Of a stretch of DNA of 64,000 nt, positions 51,268 to 60,603 are shown one piece after another. Position numbers and translations under genes: made by a program. The notes below the pieces were generated by a model. That model searched no databases and had not been told where the DNA came from. It saw only the letters and a list, made by a program, of their open reading frames with translations. The DNA comes from an uncultured Polaribacter sp. (GTDB taxonomy: Bacteria > Bacteroidota > Bacteroidia > Flavobacteriales > Flavobacteriaceae): the NCBI RefSeq assembly GCF_947503875.1, contig NZ_CANNFH010000004.1, positions 248,001 through 312,000 on the forward strand. The letters are read 5' to 3'. How positions within the stretch are numbered: position 1 is the stretch's first letter; the number at the start of each line of letters is the position of its first letter.

Positions 51268-51978
51268 ATGAAATTACAAGAAACACAAATAGACAATCTT
51301 TACAAGTTTACTAGAAAACACTATGTTTATCATTATGATGTGCAAACAGAATTGGTAGATCATTTGGCAAACGATATTGAGCAAATTTGGGAAGAGCACC
51401 CTAATTTAAAATTTGAAGATGCTAGAGATAAAGCGTTTAAAAAATTCGGTATTTTTGGTTTTTTAGATGTTATTGAAGCCAAACAAAAACAAATGAATAA
51501 ACGCTACCGTAAAATTATGTGGCGCTTTTTTAGTGAGTGGTTTACAATGCCAAAATTAATGACCACTTTGGCTAGTATTATAGGACTTTTCTGTTTACTT
51601 AAAATTTCATTTTCGCAGTATTTTCTTTTAGGTGTTTTGTTTGTTTTGGTAGTTATAGATTTAGTAAATTTAACCAAAAGAAGAAAAGCACAAAAAAAGT
51701 TAAAAAAGAAAGACAAAGTATTTTTATTAGAAGCCATGATTGGCGATACAAGAAATGGCTTTTCAGGAATACTATTTCTCAATATTTTTAATCTAATGAA
51801 TGCTTTTAAAGTAGATTTTTCGCAATTAGAAAACCATTGGTTGTTATTAATTGCTTGTTTGGCAACAGCTACAGGTATTTTATTTTACGTAACCAGTTTT
51901 TTAATGCCTCAAAAAGCAGAAGAATTGTTGCAAGAAACGTATCCTGAGTATAAATTATCCCATCTTAATCTTCCCTAA
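51268..51978 (+). CDS. PadR-operon membrane protein, paralogue 4
   Basis: Start taken at the ATG at 51268 (an in-frame TTG lies one codon before). The 236-aa protein shares LYKFTRKHYVYHYDVQTELV and DHLANDIEQIWEEHPNL with paralogue 3 over the whole soluble domain, and the end QETYPEYKL with it, showing tandem duplication. Four membrane helices. The last codons run into the CATCTTAATCTTCCC gene-end repeat, which supplies the final residues HLNLP. Confidence 0.72.
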   Translation: MKLQETQIDNLYKFTRKHYVYHYDVQTELVDHLANDIEQIWEEHPNLKFEDARDKAFKKFGIFGFLDVIEAKQKQMNKRYRKIMWRFFSEWFTMPKLMTTLASIIGLFCLLKISFSQYFLLGVLFVLVVIDLVNLTKRRKAQKKLKKKDKVFLLEAMIGDTRNGFSGILFLNIFNLMNAFKVDFSQLENHWLLLIACLATATGILFYVTSFLMPQKAEELLQETYPEYKLSHLNLP

Positions 51979-52013
51979 GGGAAGTTTAGTATTTACTCAT
52001 TTGCGCAACAGTG

Positions 52014-52100
52014 TCATTTCGACCTTTTTGGAGAAATCTCACATTAAGAACACGTAAAGTTTGGCAAACGTTATGAGATTTCTCCACAAGGTCGAAATGA
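52014..52100. repeat. Inverted repeat TCATTTCGACC...GGTCGAAATGA
   Basis: Arms of about 27 bp (52014-52041 and 52074-52100) containing GGAGAAATCTCA and its inverse. A well-known type of flavobacterial intergenic palindrome; it can form a strong hairpin ending the PadR operon. Confidence 0.8.
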
Positions 52101-52185
52101 AAAAACAAAATAAAAAAATAAAACAAACTGTAACAAATTCATAAAATAAACTACTTATTTAACAACTAAACAAAAACCAAATTGT

Positions 52186-53652
52186 ATGATTTCACATTTT
52201 TTAAATCTAGAATGGAAACAATATTTTAGATCTGCACACTGGCAAAAAAGTATTGGAATAAAAATAGCAATGGTGCTTTTTGCACTCTATTTTATTGTTT
52301 GTTTTTTGGCAATTGGAGTATTTGGCTATTATATTTTAAAGAAAAAAATGCCAGAGACAGATCCTTTAGTTTTGGTAAATTCTTTTTTATTATATGCTTT
52401 TTTGGGCGATTTAATTTTTAGATATCTCATGCAAAAATTGCCAGTAATGAATATTAAACCCTTGCTAATTCTGCCCATCAGAAAAAGTAAATTGGTGCAT
52501 TATGTATTGGCAAAATCAGCAGTTTCTTTCTTTAATATCTTTAGTCTGTTTTTTTACATTCCTTTTGCGGTGGTTTTAATTAAAGAAGGTTACAATACTG
52601 TTGGTGTTTTAGGTTGGTTATTGGCCATTATTTTAATGATTCAATTTGCCAATTTTTTAAACTTTTTAATTAATAAAAACAATGTTGCTTTAGGCACTAT
52701 GGTTTTAATTTTATTAAGTTTAATTGGCTTGCAAAAGTTTAATATTTATAATGTTACTGCTTTTGGTGGTCAAATTTTTGATGCCATTTATGCGAGTCCT
52801 GTTTACGCATTATTAGGAGTAGTTTTAGTAGCTGTATTGTATCAATTAAATTACAAACAATTAAGGAGTTTGGTGTATTTAGATGAAGCTGTTTCAGAAA
52901 AAGTAGTAGAAGCAAATTCTGCAGATTTATCTTTTGCAGATAAGCTGGGCGATGTTGCACCTTTTATAAAAAATGATATTCGTTTAATTTGGCGTAACAA
53001 AAGAACAAAAACCGTCTTTTTAATGTCGTTTCTATTCTTGTTTTATGGTTTAATCTTTTTCACACAACAAACCTACAGAGAAATGCCAGCGATGTTAATG
53101 TTTGCCTCTTTGTTTGTAACGGGTGGTTTTGCGCTAAATTATGGGCAATTTATTCCTGCTTGGGACAGTGCACATTACAAAATGCTAATGAGTCAGAGTT
53201 TTAAATACCGTAAATTTTTAGACTCTAAATGGATTTTAATGGTGGTTGTAACTGCAGCTATGTATATTTTAAGCATTCCTTATTTGTATTTTGGAATAGA
53301 TATTTTTTTAATGATTACAGCAGGCGCAATTTTTAATATTGGTTTTAATTCTTTGTTTTTATTGTTCTCAGGTTCCTTCAACAGAAAAAAAATAGATTTA
53401 AACAAAAGTGGTTTTGGCAATACGCAAGGTACAAGTGCCACACAGTTTATTATAATTATTCCTTTAATGCTGTTTCCAATGTTAATTTTTTGGTTAACAG
53501 ACAAGTTTTTGGGCGGTTATTGGGGCTTTATTGTGGTAGCTGCCATAGGTGTAATTAGCTTGCTTTGTAAAAAGTATGTTATGAATTTTATAGAGCAAAA
53601 ATATATAGAAAACAAGTACGTAATGATTAACGCTTTTGGGAAAGAAGCATAA
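52186..53652 (+). CDS. DUF5687-like ABC permease
   Basis: The 488-aa protein has about 12 membrane helices with a long cytoplasmic loop in the middle (VVEANSADLSFADKLGDVAP FIKND). Its start MISHFLNLEWKQYFRSAHWQ and the loop sequence ending IRLIWRNKRTKT resemble DUF5687 membrane proteins of Bacteroidetes that function with an ATPase. The next gene, 22 bp downstream, is an ABC ATPase, so the two form an export-type transporter. It follows the PadR cluster on the same strand and could share its regulation. Substrate unknown. Confidence 0.75.
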   Translation: MISHFLNLEWKQYFRSAHWQKSIGIKIAMVLFALYFIVCFLAIGVFGYYILKKKMPETDPLVLVNSFLLYAFLGDLIFRYLMQKLPVMNIKPLLILPIRKSKLVHYVLAKSAVSFFNIFSLFFYIPFAVVLIKEGYNTVGVLGWLLAIILMIQFANFLNFLINKNNVALGTMVLILLSLIGLQKFNIYNVTAFGGQIFDAIYASPVYALLGVVLVAVLYQLNYKQLRSLVYLDEAVSEKVVEANSADLSFADKLGDVAPFIKNDIRLIWRNKRTKTVFLMSFLFLFYGLIFFTQQTYREMPAMLMFASLFVTGGFALNYGQFIPAWDSAHYKMLMSQSFKYRKFLDSKWILMVVVTAAMYILSIPYLYFGIDIFLMITAGAIFNIGFNSLFLLFSGSFNRKKIDLNKSGFGNTQGTSATQFIIIIPLMLFPMLIFWLTDKFLGGYWGFIVVAAIGVISLLCKKYVMNFIEQKYIENKYVMINAFGKEA

Positions 53653-53674
53653 GGCATCAACTAAAAAATAAATT

Positions 53675-54370
53675 ATGATTACAATAGAAAATATATCAAA
53701 AAAATACGGAAAAGCAGCGGTTTTAAATGTAGCATCTGTTGCCATACCAAAAGGGCAAAGTTTTGGTTTGGTTGGTAATAATGGTGCAGGAAAAACCACC
53801 TTATTTAATATACTTTTAGATTTAATTAGACCTACAACAGGTAAAATAACCAACAACAACATTGTAGTAAATGAAAGTGAAGATTGGAAAAATTTTACCG
53901 GTTCTTTTATAGACGAGTCTTTTTTGATTAGCTATTTAACACCAGAAGAATATTTCGATTTTGTGGGCGATTTACGAGGTATGAGTAAAGCAGATGTAAA
54001 AAGCTTTATTGCACAATTTGATGAGTTTTTTAATGATGAAATTATCGGAAAAAATAAATATCTGAGAGATTTAAGTAAAGGAAATCAGAAAAAAGCAGGT
54101 ATTGTTGCAGCAATGATGGGAAATCCTGAAGTTGTTATTTTAGACGAACCGTTTGCAAACTTAGATCCCACAACCCAAATTCGTTTAAAGCAAATTATAA
54201 AAACACTTACAGAAAATAGAGCAATTACAGTACTAATTTCTAGTCACGATTTAACACACGTAACCGAAGTTTGTGAACGAATTGTGGTTTTAGACAAAGG
54301 TGTAGTGGTAAAAGACATAGAAACATCTCCAGAAACTTTAGAAGAATTAGAAAGCTATTTTGCTTTGTAA
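53675..54370 (+). CDS. ABC transporter ATP-binding protein
   Basis: The 231-aa ATPase has Walker A LVGNNGAGKTTLFNILLDLI near residue 35, the signature LRDLSKGNQKKAGIVAAMMG (LSKGN in place of LSGGQ), Walker B VVILDEPFANLDP and switch His in LISSHDLTHV. The altered signature is usual for ATPases of the exporter type paired with multi-TM permeases. Partner is the DUF5687-like gene 22 bp upstream. Confidence 0.9.
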   Translation: MITIENISKKYGKAAVLNVASVAIPKGQSFGLVGNNGAGKTTLFNILLDLIRPTTGKITNNNIVVNESEDWKNFTGSFIDESFLISYLTPEEYFDFVGDLRGMSKADVKSFIAQFDEFFNDEIIGKNKYLRDLSKGNQKKAGIVAAMMGNPEVVILDEPFANLDPTTQIRLKQIIKTLTENRAITVLISSHDLTHVTEVCERIVVLDKGVVVKDIETSPETLEELESYFAL

Positions 54371-54465
54371 ATAAGCTATTTTAGTTATGAAAATTGTGCG
54401 GTTTTTGCATTTCAATTTGGTATAACTTTTAATTAAATATTAAACTAATCTTAAACTAGTATACT

Positions 54466-55083
54466 ATGAAAAATTTTTATTTTACTTTACTATTAATTGC
54501 AACTGCTAGTTTAACTACAGCGCAAGAAACTTCTTACAGTAAATTTCAAATTATTGCTACAGCAGGTATTGGCTTTGCAACTATAGCGAGTGATGCGCAA
54601 CCAAATTATAATTTAGACAACAATGTTAGTAGTATTCTTTTAAATTATCGTTTTTCAGAAAAATATGGTATTGCTACAGGTTTAGGGCATTCAGAATTGT
54701 CTGGTACGGGTTTTAATGCCATTGGTAATTTCTTTCATGAAAGAGAATTGTTAAGAATTCCGTTATTATTTACTATGGATTATCAACTTACCGAAAAAGT
54801 GAAGTATGTGTCTAATGTTGGTTTGTATGCCCAAACAATTATGGATGATGAATATCGTTTTTTAAATACCACAGAAAGCGATGTTTTTAAGGGTTGGAAT
54901 TATGGTTTTGAGGCAAGTATTGGTTTACTTTTTGAGCTTTCTAAAAGAATAGGTTTGGGTGTTAACTTTAATACACAACAAGATTTTAATGAATTCAACT
55001 CAGTAAGTAATGCTGTAATTACTGATTCTCAAAAATTAAGAAATGCAAATACAATTGGTTTGCTTTTTTTATTAGAGTTGTAA
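54466..55083 (+). CDS. PorT-like outer-membrane beta-barrel protein
   Basis: A 205-aa protein with a signal peptide cleaved after LTTAQ and eight or so beta strands (for example KFQIIATAGIGFATIAS, ILLNYRFSEKYGIATGLGHS, NYGFEASIGLLFELSKRIGL) ending TIGLLFLLEL. It belongs to the small outer-membrane beta-barrel (OmpW/PorT-like) group. Not obviously linked to the neighbouring ABC or SprE genes. Confidence 0.75.
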   Translation: MKNFYFTLLLIATASLTTAQETSYSKFQIIATAGIGFATIASDAQPNYNLDNNVSSILLNYRFSEKYGIATGLGHSELSGTGFNAIGNFFHERELLRIPLLFTMDYQLTEKVKYVSNVGLYAQTIMDDEYRFLNTTESDVFKGWNYGFEASIGLLFELSKRIGLGVNFNTQQDFNEFNSVSNAVITDSQKLRNANTIGLLFLLEL

Positions 55084-55242
55084 GATTTGCTTTAAATAAG
55101 TGGTAAAATACTAAGAATAGACACCCTAATTTTAGAAATAAATCACTTCAATTTATATCATTCTTAATTTATTACTACTTTTACGTCTTATATTTTGCCA
55201 TCTTTTACAATAAAATAGCAGTATTAAGCGTTTTTTTAGTTT

Positions 55243-57468
55243 ATGAAGTACATCAAAAAAATACTTGTTTTTACAATTCTTGCAACATTAATTTATGCTT
55301 GTAGTTCAAAAAAAGACACTATTACAAGTAGAAATTACCATGCCATGACAAGCTATTTTAATATCTTGTTTAATGGAGAAGAGGCTTTTGAAGAAGGTTT
55401 AGAAGGTATTAGAAATAGTTATAAAGACGATTGGTTTGAGCAATTGATTATAGAGCCAATAGAGTTTGACGATCGTAAAATTGTAGTAGCTAAATTTAAT
55501 GGTGGTGGTTTAGGCGCTGGTTTTGGTGGCAATAAAAAAGTAGAAGCAGAGGCATCTTCTGGAACTCCGTTTGATAAAGCAGAAGAAAAAGCAGTAAAAG
55601 CCATACAACTTCATGGTATGAATATAGATGGCTTAGAACGAAACAGCCAAATAGATGATGCCTATTTTTTACTAGGAAAAGCACGTTATTACACCCAACG
55701 TTTTGTCCCAGCAATAGAAGCTTTTAATTACGTAATTGCCAATTACCCAGATGCAGATTTAATCGCAGAGACTAAAATTTGGCGTGCAAAAGCAAATATT
55801 AGACTTAATAATGAAGAATTTGCCATAGAAACCATCAATCTTCTATTAAAAGTTACAGATACTTTAGAACAAGATTTTCCGGATCTTGTAAAAGAGAAAG
55901 GGCATACAGCACTGGCAATGGCCTATGTACAGTCAGATAGTTTACAAAAAGTAAAAAAGCACTTAAAATTAGCAACAAGAACACAAAAAAACAGATCGCA
56001 AGCCGCTAGAAATATGTTTGTTTTGGGGCAAATTTATGCCAAAGAAAACAAAAAAGATTCTGCTGTAATGGTTTTTAATAAGTTAAGTAATTTTAAAAAG
56101 GCACCTTACAAATATAAAATTCATGCGGTTATAGAATTGGCAAAAAACTCACCAAATGATTCTGTTTCTGCTGTGGCTTTAGAAAGATTAAGAAAATTAA
56201 TTAAAAAAAGAGAAAACAGGCCGTATCTAGATGAGTTGTATTTTCAAGTTGGCGCAATTCATGAAAATTACAACAGCATTAAATTAGCAAAAGAATTTTA
56301 CAATAATTCCTTAAGAGCATTAAATGGCACTGATAAACAAAAAAGTTATACTTACGAAAATTTAGGAAATCTTTATTTTAAGGAAGCAGCATACCAATTG
56401 GCAAGTAGTTATTATGATAGTGTTTTGGCGGTTGCCACAGATACTTTAGACTTAAGAATTAGAAGAGTAAAAAGAAAATTTAAGAATTTAGCCTCTTTAA
56501 TAAAATACGAAAATGTTGTTGCTACTAATGATAGCATTTTAAAAATAGCGGCTTTACCTAAAGAAGCGCAAGAAACATTTTTTAAAGAATATATTGCCAA
56601 AATAAAAAAAGCAGATGAAGATGCTGCACAATTAAAATTAAATCAGGCTGCATTTGGTGGCAGTGGCAACTCATTACAATCTACCAAAAATAGAGGTAAG
56701 TGGTATTTTTACAACAACCAAATTTTAAATTTTGGTAAAAGTGAATTTAAGAGAGTTTGGGGAGATAGAAAATTAGAAGACAATTGGCGTTGGTCATCTA
56801 GTGTGGTTTTTAATGAATCTGAAGTTGAAGTAGCAGAAACAAAAACGATAGACGCAAAATATGACTTAGAAACTTATTTAAAAACAATACCCACAGAAGA
56901 ATCGAGTTTAGATACCTTAAAATTAGATAGAAATCAAGCGTTGTACGAGTTAGGTTTAATATATAAAGAACAATTTAAAAACCCTAATTTAGCTGCAGAA
57001 AGGCTAGAGAGAGTAAAAGGCTTAAACCCAATAGAGCCTTTGATTTTGCCTATAAATTGGCATTTATATCAAATCTATAAGTCTTTAGAAGATGCAAAGG
57101 CATCACTTTATAAAAATAAAATTTTAAATGATTATCCTGAAACTATTTTTGCACAGATTATTAAAAATCCAGACAAAAAGATAACTGAAGATAAAGACAT
57201 TAGCGAATTAGAAAAGCAATACAAAGAATTGTATTTGTTGTATAAGAAAGCAAGATTTAGGCAAGTTTTGGTAGAAACAAATACTATTTTAGAAACTATT
57301 GGAGAAACCAAATTAAAACCAAAGTTCGAACTTTTAAAAGCATACGCAATTGGTAAATATCTAGATGCTGAAACGTATAAAGAAGCACTAGAGTTTGTTG
57401 CTGTAAACTATGGAAATACAGAAGAAGGGAAAAAGGCACAAGAAATTATAACCCAATTAAGCAAGTAG
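55243..57468 (+). CDS. sprE: TPR lipoprotein of the SprE/PorW family (T9SS, gliding)
   Basis: The 741-aa protein has a lipobox LIYACSSKKD (Cys20), then the characteristic start SRNYHAMTSYFNILFNGEEA FEEG and TPR repeats throughout (residues ~130-420 and 560-740). SprE/PorW proteins are periplasmic lipoproteins needed for type IX secretion and gliding motility, probably linking the inner-membrane motor to outer-membrane parts. Gene order sprE, bactofilin, atpZ-like, atpB is the flavobacterial arrangement. The presence of this gene means that T9SS-borne substrates such as those with type A sorting domains can be exported. Confidence 0.82.
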   Translation: MKYIKKILVFTILATLIYACSSKKDTITSRNYHAMTSYFNILFNGEEAFEEGLEGIRNSYKDDWFEQLIIEPIEFDDRKIVVAKFNGGGLGAGFGGNKKVEAEASSGTPFDKAEEKAVKAIQLHGMNIDGLERNSQIDDAYFLLGKARYYTQRFVPAIEAFNYVIANYPDADLIAETKIWRAKANIRLNNEEFAIETINLLLKVTDTLEQDFPDLVKEKGHTALAMAYVQSDSLQKVKKHLKLATRTQKNRSQAARNMFVLGQIYAKENKKDSAVMVFNKLSNFKKAPYKYKIHAVIELAKNSPNDSVSAVALERLRKLIKKRENRPYLDELYFQVGAIHENYNSIKLAKEFYNNSLRALNGTDKQKSYTYENLGNLYFKEAAYQLASSYYDSVLAVATDTLDLRIRRVKRKFKNLASLIKYENVVATNDSILKIAALPKEAQETFFKEYIAKIKKADEDAAQLKLNQAAFGGSGNSLQSTKNRGKWYFYNNQILNFGKSEFKRVWGDRKLEDNWRWSSSVVFNESEVEVAETKTIDAKYDLETYLKTIPTEESSLDTLKLDRNQALYELGLIYKEQFKNPNLAAERLERVKGLNPIEPLILPINWHLYQIYKSLEDAKASLYKNKILNDYPETIFAQIIKNPDKKITEDKDISELEKQYKELYLLYKKARFRQVLVETNTILETIGETKLKPKFELLKAYAIGKYLDAETYKEALEFVAVNYGNTEEGKKAQEIITQLSK

Positions 57469-57470
57469 AT

Positions 57471-57890
57471 ATGTTTAGTAGCAAAGATAAAAACCAAGAA
57501 AAATCAAAAAATAGAGTAATGGAAAGAAACGTAATTGCAAAAAAATCTATTTTTACAGGAGATGTAACTTCTGAAGGAGACTTTAGAATAGACGGTACTT
57601 TAGAAGGCACTTTAAAAACCAAAGGAAGAGTTATAATTGGTGCAGAGGGCGTTATTATTGGAAACGTGCATGCAGAAAATGCAGATATTGAAGGTAAGTT
57701 TTCTGGCGAATTATTGGTAGCTAATGTGCTTTCTATAAAAAGTACAGCAAATATTTCTGGTGACGTTGTTGTGGGTAAATTATCTATAGAGCCAGGAGCT
57801 AGTTTTAATGCAACTTGCGCAATGAAGGGTGCTTTAAAAGAGCTAAACAATACAAATGAAACAAAAAAACGAAAAGACCAAACCGCTTAA
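57471..57890 (+). CDS. Bactofilin
   Basis: A 139-aa protein with the DUF583 right-handed beta-helix: a basic N-terminal tail, the start AKKSIFTGDVTSEGDFRIDG and repeating G-x-(hydrophobic) turns (GTLEGTLKTKGRVIIGAEGV; IGNVHAENADIEGKFSGELL). Bactofilins polymerise on membranes without nucleotide and position other proteins. It begins 2 bp after sprE and overlaps the atpZ-like gene by 35 bp, so it is part of one transcript. Confidence 0.9.
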   Translation: MFSSKDKNQEKSKNRVMERNVIAKKSIFTGDVTSEGDFRIDGTLEGTLKTKGRVIIGAEGVIIGNVHAENADIEGKFSGELLVANVLSIKSTANISGDVVVGKLSIEPGASFNATCAMKGALKELNNTNETKKRKDQTA

Positions 57891-58074
57891 TAAAGCCATT
57901 GCACTTTCTGGTGCAGGTTTGCAAATGGGTTTAACCATTTATGCAGGCTTTACAATTGGCAAATGGTTAGATGCCAAATTTAATACAACTTTTTTAATGA
58001 TAATATGTACGCTGCTAGCCATTGTATTGTCTACTTTTTTATTAATAAAACAAGCCAATAGAATAAATGATTAA
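57856..58074 (+). CDS. AtpZ/AtpI-like small membrane protein
   Basis: 72 aa with two membrane helices: ALSGAGLQMGLTIYAGFTIG and LMIICTLLAIVLSTFLLIKQ. The G-x-x-x-G-rich first helix and the position upstream of atpB are those of AtpZ/AtpI proteins, which assist c-ring assembly or Mg2+ supply. Overlaps bactofilin by 35 bp and the next gene by 8 bp. Confidence 0.8.
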   Translation: MKQKNEKTKPLNKAIALSGAGLQMGLTIYAGFTIGKWLDAKFNTTFLMIICTLLAIVLSTFLLIKQANRIND

Positions 58075-58462
58075 AAGAGTTTTAATTATTGCAGTTGTTT
58101 TTTTAATGTTAGGTGTGTTGGGTTACCATTTGCACCACTATATTCTTACAAAGTTGGCTATCAACCCAACATTTTCTTTATCAAAATTATATATTTTTAA
58201 CACCGGTTTTTCGCTATTGGTTTGTTCAAATTTTGTGCTATTAAGTAATGTTAACAAAATTGCAGAACAACTGGGTTTTATTTATTTAGGTGCTTTGCTC
58301 CTTAAAATTGTATTATTTGTAGCAACCTTTTATGTTACAGTAATTAAGCAAAATATAGTACCACTTGCAGATAAAATATCTATGTTAATCACTTTATTTA
58401 TTTTTTTATCAACAGAACTGTTTTTTGTGATAAAATTGATAAACAAGAAACAATCTATTTAA
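58067..58462 (+). CDS. Four-TM protein of the atp cluster (AtpI-like, DUF6168 type)
   Basis: A 131-aa protein with four membrane helices and little else; residues KRVLIIAVVFLMLGVLGYHL open it. It lies between the AtpZ-like gene and atpB, overlaps the former by 8 bp, and is conserved in that place in flavobacteria. Probably an assembly or ion-handling accessory protein of the F0 sector. Confidence 0.65.
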   Translation: MIKRVLIIAVVFLMLGVLGYHLHHYILTKLAINPTFSLSKLYIFNTGFSLLVCSNFVLLSNVNKIAEQLGFIYLGALLLKIVLFVATFYVTVIKQNIVPLADKISMLITLFIFLSTELFFVIKLINKKQSI

Positions 58463-58477
58463 TTTTTTAAAAAAGGG

Positions 58478-58507
58478 TTTGTACTTTTGAATTATTACGT
58501 ACCTTTG
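58478..58507 (+). promoter_or_regulatory. Promoter of the atpB-G operon
   Basis: TTTG (58478-58481), 18-bp spacer, TACCTTTG (58500-58507): a near-perfect Bacteroidetes -33/-7 promoter, 28 bp before the atpB ATG. Confidence 0.75.
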
Positions 58508-58535
58508 CGCCGAATTTAGAAAGCGTACTTTTACA

Positions 58536-59669
58536 ATGAATATTGCACAAAAAACAACCAAATTTCTTACAATCGCAGTAATAGCGTTGTTTACAACTGT
58601 TAATTTTGCCTTAAATTCTAATGAAAATAATCAAGGTGAAGAGGATGGTGGTAAAGTAAATACCAAGTCAGAAATTACGGCTTACATTCAACATCACCTT
58701 GCAGATTCTCACGATTTTTCATTGTTTTCTTATACTTCTAGCGAAGGAGAAAGAAAACACTTCGGCTTTCCATTACCTGTAATTGTATGGACAAGTAAAG
58801 GTTTGGTAACTTTTATGTCTTCTGCTTTTCATCATAATGATGATGGCCATGTAATTGTAGAAAAAGGAGGATTAAAATTCGCTAAAATTCATTCTAAAAT
58901 TTACGAGTTAGATAGCAATGCAGCAACTGTTTCTTTTGATGAATCACACCATGCAACCAATGCACACAAAGTATTAGATTTTTCTATAACTAAAAGTGTT
59001 TTTGGTATTTTATTAGCTTCATTATTAATCTTTTTAGGTTTTACTAAGTTAGCAAAACAGTACAAAACAAAAGCTATACCAACAGGTTTGGGTAGAGCTT
59101 TAGAGCCTTTAGTTTTATATGTTAGAGACGAAATTGCAAGACCAAATATTGGTGAGAAAAAATATAGAAAATTTATGCCGTATTTATTAACGGTGTTTTT
59201 CTTTATATGGATTTTAAATTTAATGGGTTTAACTCCATTTGGTTTTAATGTAACAGGGCAAATAGCAATTACAGTTTGTTTGGCTTTATTTACTTTGGTG
59301 GTATATATTTCTAACGGAACTAAAGATTTTTGGATGCACACTTTGTGGATGCCAGGTGTACCAAAATTATTAAGACCAATTTTAGCGGTTTTAGAATTAG
59401 CAGGTTTCTTGTTAATTAAGCCGTTTTCATTATTAGTGCGTTTATTTGCAAACATTACAGCAGGGCACTCTGTAGTAATGGGTATTGCAGCATTAATGAT
59501 TTTATTAAAAACACAATTTGGTACTGTAGGAGCAACAGGTATATCATTTGCCTTAACCTTGTTTTTAACAGTAATAGAAATATTAGTAGCGTTTTTACAA
59601 GCCTTTATTTTTACAATGTTATCGGCATTGTTTATTGGTATGGCTGTAGAAGAGCATGAACATCATTAG
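58536..59669 (+). CDS. atpB: F0F1 ATP synthase subunit a
   Basis: The 377-aa protein is longer than proteobacterial AtpB because of a ~140-residue N-terminal extension with a signal-like start (MNIAQKTTKFLTIAVIALFT) and a His/Glu-rich segment, a Bacteroidetes feature. The core has the essential Arg in LIKPFSLLVRLFANITAGHS and the last helices EILVAFLQAFIFTMLSALF. It forms the ion half-channels facing the c-ring. It heads a six-gene operon with a clear promoter. Confidence 0.96.
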   Translation: MNIAQKTTKFLTIAVIALFTTVNFALNSNENNQGEEDGGKVNTKSEITAYIQHHLADSHDFSLFSYTSSEGERKHFGFPLPVIVWTSKGLVTFMSSAFHHNDDGHVIVEKGGLKFAKIHSKIYELDSNAATVSFDESHHATNAHKVLDFSITKSVFGILLASLLIFLGFTKLAKQYKTKAIPTGLGRALEPLVLYVRDEIARPNIGEKKYRKFMPYLLTVFFFIWILNLMGLTPFGFNVTGQIAITVCLALFTLVVYISNGTKDFWMHTLWMPGVPKLLRPILAVLELAGFLLIKPFSLLVRLFANITAGHSVVMGIAALMILLKTQFGTVGATGISFALTLFLTVIEILVAFLQAFIFTMLSALFIGMAVEEHEHH

Positions 59670-59810
59670 TTAGTGAAACTCAAAATCTGTGATTTTGTAA
59701 GTTGAACTAATTCCGATGAAAATCGGATTCCAACGAAAGTTGGAAAAGTTTCTAAAGTAAAAAGGAAACACATAAAAGAGAATTAGAGTTTGTTTAATTA
59801 ATATATTTAA

Positions 59811-60011
<201 letters not shown>

Positions 60012-60030
60012 TCCAATACAAAAAGAAAGA

Positions 60031-60063
60031 AATATATCTGTAACGGTTGGTTACAGATATATT
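60031..60063 (+). terminator. Hairpin between atpE and atpF
   Basis: Perfect 14-bp stem AATATATCTGTAAC / GTTACAGATATATT with a 5-nt loop and only a short T tail. It may be a partial terminator or an mRNA-stabilising stem raising the atpE transcript over the distal genes. Confidence 0.65.
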
Positions 60064-60098
60064 CTTAAAATTAAACAACAAAAAGAGAAATTAATATT

Positions 60099-60596
60099 AT
60101 GGATATTTTTAATGACTTTTCAATAGGTTTATTCGCTTTACAAGCAGTAATTCTTATTGTTTTATTAGTATTATTAAAGAAGTTTGCTTGGAAACCTATT
60201 TTAGCTTCTTTAGAAGAAAGAGAAACAGGTATAGAAGATGCATTAAAATCTGCAGAAAATGCACGTAAAGAAATGCAAAACTTAACTGCAGATAATGAAA
60301 GATTAGCAAAAGAGGCAAGAGCAGAGCGTGATGCAATGATGAAAGAAGCTAGAGAAATTAGAGAAAACATGATTGCAGAAGCTAAGGAAGATGCAAAAGA
60401 AGTTACCGCTAGTTTAATAGAAAAAGCACAAGCATCTATTGCACAAGAGAAGCAAGCAGCTTTAGCAGAAATTAAAAAGAATGTTGCAGATTTATCTATT
60501 GGTATTGCAGAATCTGTAATTAAAAAAGAATTATCTAATAAGAAAGACCAACTAGATTTAGTAGAAGGTATCTTAAAAGATGTTACTTTAAACTAA
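60099..60596 (+). CDS. atpF: F0F1 ATP synthase subunit b
   Basis: 165 aa: one N-terminal membrane helix (GLFALQAVILIVLLVLLKKF), then AWKPILASLEERETGI and an uninterrupted amphipathic helix to the end (LSIGIAESVIKKELSNKKDQ). Typical single-copy b subunit forming the peripheral stalk. 7 bp before atpH. Confidence 0.95.
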   Translation: MDIFNDFSIGLFALQAVILIVLLVLLKKFAWKPILASLEERETGIEDALKSAENARKEMQNLTADNERLAKEARAERDAMMKEAREIRENMIAEAKEDAKEVTASLIEKAQASIAQEKQAALAEIKKNVADLSIGIAESVIKKELSNKKDQLDLVEGILKDVTLN

Positions 60597-60603
60597 AGAT
60601 ATA

